DNA of 64,000 nt from Cinnamomum chago. Lineage: Eukaryota; Streptophyta; Magnoliopsida; Laurales; Lauraceae. The stretch spans positions 25,209,501 through 25,273,500 of the forward strand of contig CP142455.1 of the NCBI GenBank assembly GCA_038049695.1. The letters run 5' to 3'. Below, piece after piece: positions 57,840 through 64,000 of the stretch (position 1 is the first letter of the stretch; every line of letters begins with the position of its first letter). The translations under genes were made by a program, and so were the position numbers. Below the pieces are notes generated by a model. That model made no database searches and was not told where the DNA came from. It saw nothing but the letters and a program-made list of their open reading frames with translations.

Positions 57840-59004
57840 ATAGTGCAGGCTAGGGCCAATGACTAAGTCCTAGAGGGGGGGGGGGGTGAATAGGACTAAG
57901 GGAATCAATTATACCAATTTTAAACTTTTTAGGGCACTTATAATAAAACCAGAACAGATAACAGAATAAACGTAAGAAGATCAGAAAGACTTAAGTAGCA
58001 TATGTGTTCAACAAGACAGCTTAAACAATACCAAGCAAAGAGATACAATTAGATGAGAGTAGATAAGCTCAAGTGTGTGTCTATTGAATCTTAGTCATGA
58101 TGACCTATCATACATAACAAATCCCATAATATAGATATAGAAATGATTAAATCATGCCACAAAGAATAGACACAGGCAACTTCTCACACAACACACTCAT
58201 CTTGGAGCTAATGGAGCTCTAGGATTTTCCTAAATGTACTACATGAGTGTTTGGAACAAGATTTGAGAGCTAAGATATGTTGGGAACAAAATAGCCTGCA
58301 AAAGCTCTCTCAAAAGAGTCACTGTGAAAGGAGAAATAAGCTCCAGATTTTAAGAAAAGATCCAACGGCTATATTGGCGGCTAGCCCCTTTAGACCAGCG
58401 GCTAGCCGATTTCAAATAACGGTCTAAAATTTCAAATCAGGTTAGCTCACGGCTAGCCGCAGGAACAGTTGGAGGCTAGCCGTGAGGCAGCCGCAAGGGT
58501 AGCCGCAAGATGATCTGACAAAAACACAGCCTCTAGAAAGCAAAACGAAATCCCACGGTTAGCTCTGCGGCTAGCCGTGGGTGCACATGGCGGCTAGCCG
58601 CAAGTGCCGCAGGAAGCACAGAAAAAAAATATGAGAAACAGCTTACTGGAAAGCTAGCCGCAGGTCTGGCGGCTAGCTCCTTTGCAAGGGACGGCTAGCC
58701 GCAGGTGAACGTAGGGTCACCTGACCCTTTCCACAGGGACTAATTATCAAGGATAAAAAACATGAGTTTAAAACACAACTTTTCCCAGGGATCTAATTAA
58801 GGGTTTGGTCTGGGTATGAATTACCTGAAAAGGTTGTCAAACACAAATGGAGACCTTCTTTGATTAATCCGGACTTTCTCACAAGCTTGATAATCCTTCT
58901 GAATGTGATCTTCCTTGAGTCAATTTGAGAGGCAAGAACTTTGGACCTCATTGGCGCGGAATTGACAAACAAAACTCAGTGCACACAGACATGTGACACT
59001 TACA
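57840..59004 (-). repeat. LTR-like block of the nested element
   Basis: On the minus strand it starts TGTAAGTGTCACATG immediately after a polypurine tract (59005-59018). It holds a dense cluster of CGGCTAGCCG palindromes and a 13-nt C run (57877-57889, G on the + strand). The inner end is not precisely defined. Confidence 0.5.
58377..58700. repeat. CGGCTAGCCG palindrome cluster
   Basis: About ten copies, several perfect. GCGGCTAGCCGC near 58590 is a perfect 12-bp palindrome. Others occur near 58377, 58398, 58450, 58473, 58567, 58652, 58669 and 58691. Two more lie near 61190-61220 at the other end of the nested element. Confidence 0.85.
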
Positions 59005-59549
59005 ATCTCCCCCTTTGTCAATTTCGTGACAAAATCATTTAGCTAATACAAGATTACAGAAGATATCCAAAACAACTCAAAGAACAACCATATACTATCT
59101 ACAAGACCTTTTACAACTGAAAATTGAATACAAGAACAAAAAGGCATCAAGACTAGTATGCATAGCTCTTCATATGAGATTGAGAAGATGAACCTATAAA
59201 AGCACAACAGTACTAACAAACAAAGATTAAAAGCATGAGAATGGAGATGGATTCTCTCCCTGCAAACTTAAACCATACTCCCCCTTTTTGCCACAAATTG
59301 AACAAGACAGAATAACCATGGATGTAGAGAAGATAGACAATAAATGCAAGAAGATAATAGACAAATAAAGCATAAAAGCAATTAATCACTAAGACCATAA
59401 AAACATCCATATCCAGTGAACATCCATAGAGAGTAACCAACATAAGTTTAAACCAATTAACCATAGGAGGGGCAGCCACAAGCCAAAAGAACACCACCAA
59501 TAAGAGTACAACCAATAAAAACACAAGTGGCTATGAATCCCCAAAAGAA

Positions 59550-60745
59550 CTAATCTGACGGAGGTGAAGGAGACAGAGGCATGATAGTAGCATCTTGAGT
59601 TCTGCACGCTTTTGACAGTCCACTGAGATATTTGAGAGTCTTCTTTAGAAGCTTTTCGGTTTTGGACTGATTGCGTTCGAAAGCATCCATCCGTTCTTCA
59701 ATACTCCGGGGAACCGATGAAGAGGAAGCCTGCCGATGTGAAGAGGAAGGAGCGAGCCCTGAAGGTGCCTGATGTTGAGGAGCTAAAGGGGCTTGGGGTT
59801 GAGGATGAGGGGGTACATCCCCTTCTTCTTCATATGGAAAGAGATTCATCTGAATTAGATTAGCAGCGCCAAAAGGTGTATGGGAAATAGTAGGCTCATT
59901 TGGGCGGAGAACACCAAGAGACCGAGCTATTTGAGAGATGAGGAAGCCAAAAGGGATTGCTGGCTTAGAGGCAGTGGAGAGGTGAAAGCGAACAATGGTT
60001 CTACAGATAAGAGAGGGAAGATACATTTGAACACCTGACACCACTTTAGAAAGAACATTTACCATATACGCAGTTAATTCAGTCCGATTTCCTTTACGAG
60101 GATAGACATTGAAGGTGAATAGGTGGTGCAACAGCCTGTATTTTGGAATGAGGGATCCCAATGGAAGGAAGTTCTTAGGATCCCATTTAACAGAACGACC
60201 ACATAGAACAATAGTAGTTGGGCCTTTTAAGCTTCAGTGAGGGTGTCAGACACCATGGAAAGACCATCAGGGTTCACTGGAATATTCATGATTGAAGAGA
60301 TAAGATCGGGATCAACCGTAACTTCTTTGTTTCGAAAGGCAATTGTGAAGGAACATGAGTCAACGGAAGATACAGCACCAGTGATTGAAGCAAACACGCC
60401 AAAAACAAGAGACGGATATGCTTTGTCCCCCCAGTCTAACATGTTTTCCCATCTGACCTGAGCAAGAATGGCTGCTGACTCATGGGGATTTACAACACTA
60501 CGCAAAGTGCGTCTTTCAACCATGATTGATCTTTTTTTCAAAGCATCCAGCATTTGGGCATTGGGTTTGAGAATAGCAGAGCCCAGCTGTGGAGGAGGAG
60601 AAGAAGGAGGGGTAAGAGAAGGAGAGGTGGACTGAGAGGCAGACTGAGAGGGTGAGGGAGATCTAGTTCTACGAGAAGAGGAGGCAGCAGTGGATCGTCC
60701 TCGTTTAGCAGGGCGGTTCACAGCTGTTTTCATTCGTGGAGGCAT
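59550..60745 (-). pseudogene. Gag-like 'putative plant transposon protein' (Transpos_32 type), frameshifted
   Basis: From MPPRMKTAVNRPAKRGRSTA at 60745, a basic Ser/Pro-rich N-terminus leads into a domain with LKPNAQMLDALKKRSIM, WENMLDW and VYPS-like segments and ends prematurely at 60227. After a one-base frame change the expected continuation follows: CGRSVKWDPKNF, FTFNVYPRKGNRTELTAYMV, LPSLICRTIVRF, PFGFLISQIARSLGV. It then has a Pro/Gln-rich tail and short coiled coil to a stop at 59550. This pattern matches the plant transposon protein family found in SIRE-like non-autonomous elements. Upstream splice-like signals (about 61014 and 60760, minus strand) suggest a 5' UTR intron. Confidence 0.6.
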
Positions 60746-61250
60746 TTTTACAAACACCTGGAGTGCACAAGAAAACACTAGGAGGAAGAAAACACGGCAT
60801 ATAGCAAAAAGGCAGGATTTAGAAGAAACAAGGAAGAGAAAATTACACGACAATAAGTAATATGAAGAAAGAAACCAATGGAAGAGAGAAATGGAGGAAG
60901 TTGGAAAGAGAGAAAGAAAAGAGAAACACCAAAACGAAACAGATATTGTTAACAAAATGGAAAAGAAATTAATTCTACACAACTGAAATATAAGAGAAAA
61001 AGAAGGGAAGCTACCTTGGAGGAAGAAGGGAGAAGAGGATCAAATACGTAGCAATGAAGAAGACCAAAGAAGGAAGAGAACAGCAGCTAACCGAAAGCGA
61101 ACAATGGGAAACGAAAAGAGAACAGCAGCTAACCGAAAACGAACAATGGGAAACGAAATGCAACTTAAAAGGGCGCAGGCCCAGAATGCGGTTAGCCGCA
61201 TGAATCTTCACGGCTAGCCGAAAAAGCCCTTTTTTTTTTTAAATTTTTTT

Positions 61251-62079
61251 AAAGAGTATTTGCAGGATGAATATTGTGTAAATCAGTTAAGGATGGACCA
61301 TCTATTGAACACCCTGCACTTTACTAGATCCATTACAAAATAAAAATTCATGCTAACATTCCACTTTGTACCAACATTCAAAACATTCAAACTCTGAGTT
61401 CTGTTGGCTGCATCTTTTCTACATTCAATCTCTCAATTCTTTCTGAACTTCATACAACTTGTACATGCATTTTCAACTTGTACCACCATTCCAAATCTGA
61501 AGGTCACATCAATCGAAGTATAGACCAAAAAATCCATGTCCATTCCATGAGATTCAAATCGAAACTAAATTTAGCCAACCCAAGTACTAAATCACATATA
61601 AAAGAGATCTTATAATTGGATGAAGGCTTATCTTACAACAAGGAATCATAACTATTTTCTGTTTTAACATAAAGCTTGACTAGACAAATCTCTATGGAAA
61701 TATTGTATATATATATATATATATATAGTATCTACATTGTCTTCCATGGGCTGTACAAAAAGTTGAACTATATATGCACAAATTTACCAAAAGTATGTAT
61801 ATGTACTATGTAGCATATGATGCCTTGGTGTACTGCTGCTCCCCGATTAGTTGTCCAATGAAAAATGGACCTACAAGGCATAAATCACTTCATCAATCAA
61901 TACTGGTCAAGAGAAGCCTATCTAATATGTATATGCTTCCTATCATAAATGACACAGTAGTAAGTTTTAAGAAAATTTTGGATGGTAAAAGCTTGTGGGA
62001 AGTTGACACTTTCCCTATTCGATGAATCAAGACAAAACATGCATTCATGACAATTTAGAGGCAAAAGCATAGAATGTAC
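61251..62079. other. CACTA 3' flank, no gene seen
   Basis: AT-rich sequence between the nested insertion and the protease stop codon. Includes the second copy of the ~140-bp direct repeat (61660-61795) and a TA run at 61709-61726. Confidence 0.5.
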
Positions 62080-64000
62080 CTAGTCTCCATTGTTGATAAA
62101 ATCTAAAATGTATTCAACTAACTCCAAACGTAAATCATTAAGCTCCTCATCGCCATATGTCGCTGCCTCCCCAAGTTCTTTCAACTTAGATTTTGTCGAC
62201 ACGAGAGGATCTTCCATAAGATGCTTCATAAATTTCATTACATAAACCCCGCATTCCTTTTTCCCCGTTTGCTTAGGACACTACATAGAGACCATAAAAA
62301 GCATACAAAAAGGATTATGTTGTATGTGTGATATCATAAACACAATTATTCATTGCTCACCTTCACCAATTCCCAAGTTGGATTTCCTTTAATTCTTTTT
62401 CCCATTTCCATAGCTGCCACTTTCATTGCACTTCACACAACGATATCCATTTAGACTTAGTATTTTAAATGAGAAGCCTTGAAAACAAATGAACAAGAAG
62501 AATTAATAGACTACTCACTCATTCACTATGAACTTTACATTCAAGTCAACAACCTTTCGTACCAAGGAGTCCAACCAGAACACTTCCATTGATGTCATAT
62601 CAATGACTAATAGAAGCCAATGACCCCTAATTCCATAAAAGCGGACGGATTAAATGACAAATAAGATTTAATTACACACAAGTGGATATAAAATGACTAC
62701 TAAGATAAATTGAAGACACGTGAAAATATAGTACGCCCTTACATGGTGGAGTATGGAACCAAAATCAGTTGGTCCTTCTTTGCAAATCTCAACCGCTTTA
62801 TCATGTTGCGTTTCATCTCTTCTTTCTCTCCAAAATCATTGAAATGTGCAGGATGGGAAAATCCATATCTTGCTCGAGAATTTTCAAATCGATCGTAGAG
62901 AAACCTAAAGAAATAAGGTAAATAAAATGGTCATAACATCAAGTATATTAGAGACTGATATTTCTTAGGAAAAGACAAATAGTTTACCTTTGGTATGCAG
63001 TCATTGAGTTAACCTCTAGCTTCTTCATGTTACAAAGATCTAACAAATCAGATTTTAAAAAATAATTGAATTCTATATCTTCTTCAAATACCCCTTTCTC
63101 AAGTGGAATACTTATCTGACTTGATTTCATCATCGTTTCTATAATCTTGCCAAACTTTTGGAGCTGACTTGCCCCTTCACCATTAGTTGCATCACCATTA
63201 GCTGCAGAAGAATCATCAACCACACTCTACATGGAAATCCAAATTAAAATGAAAAAGTTAATTACGGTAGTTTAACTTAAGCATAACTAATAAGAGTTGG
63301 AAAATACACTTTACCTTATCATCTAATATCACCCATTTTTCAGGCCAAGCCACAAATGAGTTGTGTGCATCTAAAATAGTGGTCAAAATACCACGTACGG
63401 GTATAGGAAGAGGGGAATCAGGACACAATACACAATCTATCGACACTCGTACATTGTGCTCCCCTAAAGAAATATTGTGAATCTTTTCCAATGGTCCAGT
63501 CTTCCCATAAACCTTTCCTTTCGCAACAATCTTGTCCTTTGATCCCAATGCCAATCTACAATTCTGCATCTTCAAATAATATATAAGTACTAAATCTTAC
63601 ATCGACTAATGTATATAATACGATGAAACTAATGTTAGTTGTAATTTATTAATTTAATAGCCGGCCCATAAAACATACTTGCGGGGAACCAAGAATATTT
63701 GATGATGTCTTGTTCACTTTTGAAGTACCTCCATATTCAAGCTGCATGTTATAAGAGTTAAATACGAATTCAAATGGTTATTAACCAATGCATATAGTTA
63801 GGTAAAATAGTTAAGAAATCATGTATTCAACATAATATACCAAAACAACAAAAAACTATGGTTTGGTAAATTACCTGATGACCTTTTAAAATGCCACTAC
63901 TATTGGATGCAATATTTTCTGAATGGGGAGAGTTCTGACGTGTCTCTATATCCTTCACAACTTGTTCTAAAATTCTCACCCTTTCTTGAGATTCATGTAA
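62080..64000 (-). CDS. CACTA-encoded protein with Ulp1-like (C48) cysteine protease domain, 5' partial
   Basis: Eight exons can be placed with consensus splice sites and matching phases: 64000(open)-63875, 63741-63679, 63569-63315, 63226-62988, 62904-62743, 62626-62519, 62430-62361 and 62280-62080 (stop TAG). The first exon is a coiled coil (ESQERVRILEQVV). Exon 3 is the DUF8039-like domain common in CACTA proteins (RVSIDCVLCPDSPLPIPV, SFVAWPEKWVI). Exons 5-8 form the protease: LILVPYSTM/GHWLLLVIDM with catalytic His, VFWLDSL with Asp, PKQTGKKECGVYVM with Gln and Cys. Ulp1-type enzymes cleave SUMO-like precursors in the nucleus; the role in CACTA elements is not established. No stop or frameshift occurs, so the gene may be functional. 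The N-terminal part lies beyond the window. Confidence 0.85.

Larger units (their letters stand above)
57840..61250 (-). mobile_element. SIRE-like non-autonomous LTR element nested in the CACTA
   Basis: Minus-strand order: leader with palindromes (61190-61220), probable 5' UTR intron, gag-like ORF, polypurine tracts, then an LTR-like tail ending in CACCCCCCC...CTAGGAC sequence at ~57870-57895. A polypurine tract (GACAAAGGGGGAGAT) directly precedes TGTAAGTGTC, the expected start of a 3' LTR, at 59004. No reverse transcriptase is present and a second LTR was not found. Outer limits are approximate. Confidence 0.5.
56838..64000 (-). mobile_element. CACTA (En/Spm) transposon, right end outside the window
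   Basis: Begins CACTACTAGAAAAAAGGGC, a classic CACTA terminus, inside the resistance gene fragment. The 3 bp before it (CAT) would be the target duplication. It is followed by many subterminal AAACCGATATAAAA motifs in both orientations. It contains, on the minus strand, a multi-exon gene with an Ulp1-type protease end, a probable captured exon, and a ~3.4-kb nested element. A ~140-bp segment (TAACATAAA ... ACCAAAAG) is present twice, at about 57487-57632 and 61660-61795. Confidence 0.88.

Noticed and set aside
25851-58700. Restriction-site-like palindromes (SalI, XhoI, ClaI, NheI type) as cloning linkers or vector contamination
   Set aside because: They occur as diverged multiple copies embedded in LTRs with host flanks, and sister copies carry mutated versions.

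Overview
This window looks like nuclear DNA of a flowering plant. It is AT-rich, with TA, AG and CT microsatellites and very few genes. The coding content is CC-NB-ARC-LRR (RPM1-type) disease resistance sequence plus plant transposon lineages (Tat-type Ty3/Gypsy, Ty1/Copia, CACTA, Helitron, MULE, hAT, MITEs, L1). The species cannot be named from the sequence. No rRNA or tRNA gene, CRISPR array or bacterial-style operon was seen.

Layout. 1-2358: a resistance gene, open through the left edge, so its N-terminal coiled coil lies outside. 3900-5000: microsatellites and three hairpin MITEs in TA tracts. 5693-6823: solo LTR with an exact 5-bp target duplication. 7846-12300: tandem duplications, a ~0.95-kb fold-back element and two more hairpin MITEs. 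13379-14011: broken CACTA TNP2-type fragment. 15527-15634: tiny L1 tail with a 20-bp duplication. 17015-20645: 5'-truncated copy of the LTR that occurs intact and inverted at 42662-46070. 21540-~33118: two Helitrons end to end, the larger hosting a deleted copia element (25708-27512). 32048-32782 and 34349-36797: further solo LTRs. 37994-40714: MULE-like element. 47346-47691: hAT MITE with an 8-bp duplication.

49960-55788: a decayed Tat-lineage Gypsy element on the minus strand. It abuts a second resistance gene fragment (55789-56837) that lacks its P-loop half. That fragment is cut again at 56838 by a CACTA transposon running past the right edge. The CACTA carries an eight-exon, frame-intact Ulp1-like (C48) protease gene, a probable captured glycyl-tRNA synthetase exon, and a nested SIRE-like insertion.

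How it fits together: this is a resistance gene cluster being taken apart by nested transposons. The 1-2358 gene may still be functional; the second copy has lost both ends. The most unusual signal is structural. Five unrelated LTR sequences each carry a cluster of a family-specific perfect palindrome (cores TCCGGA, GTCGAC, CTCGAG, ATCGAT, GCTAGC), usually in spaced pairs. I know of no standard annotation for it.
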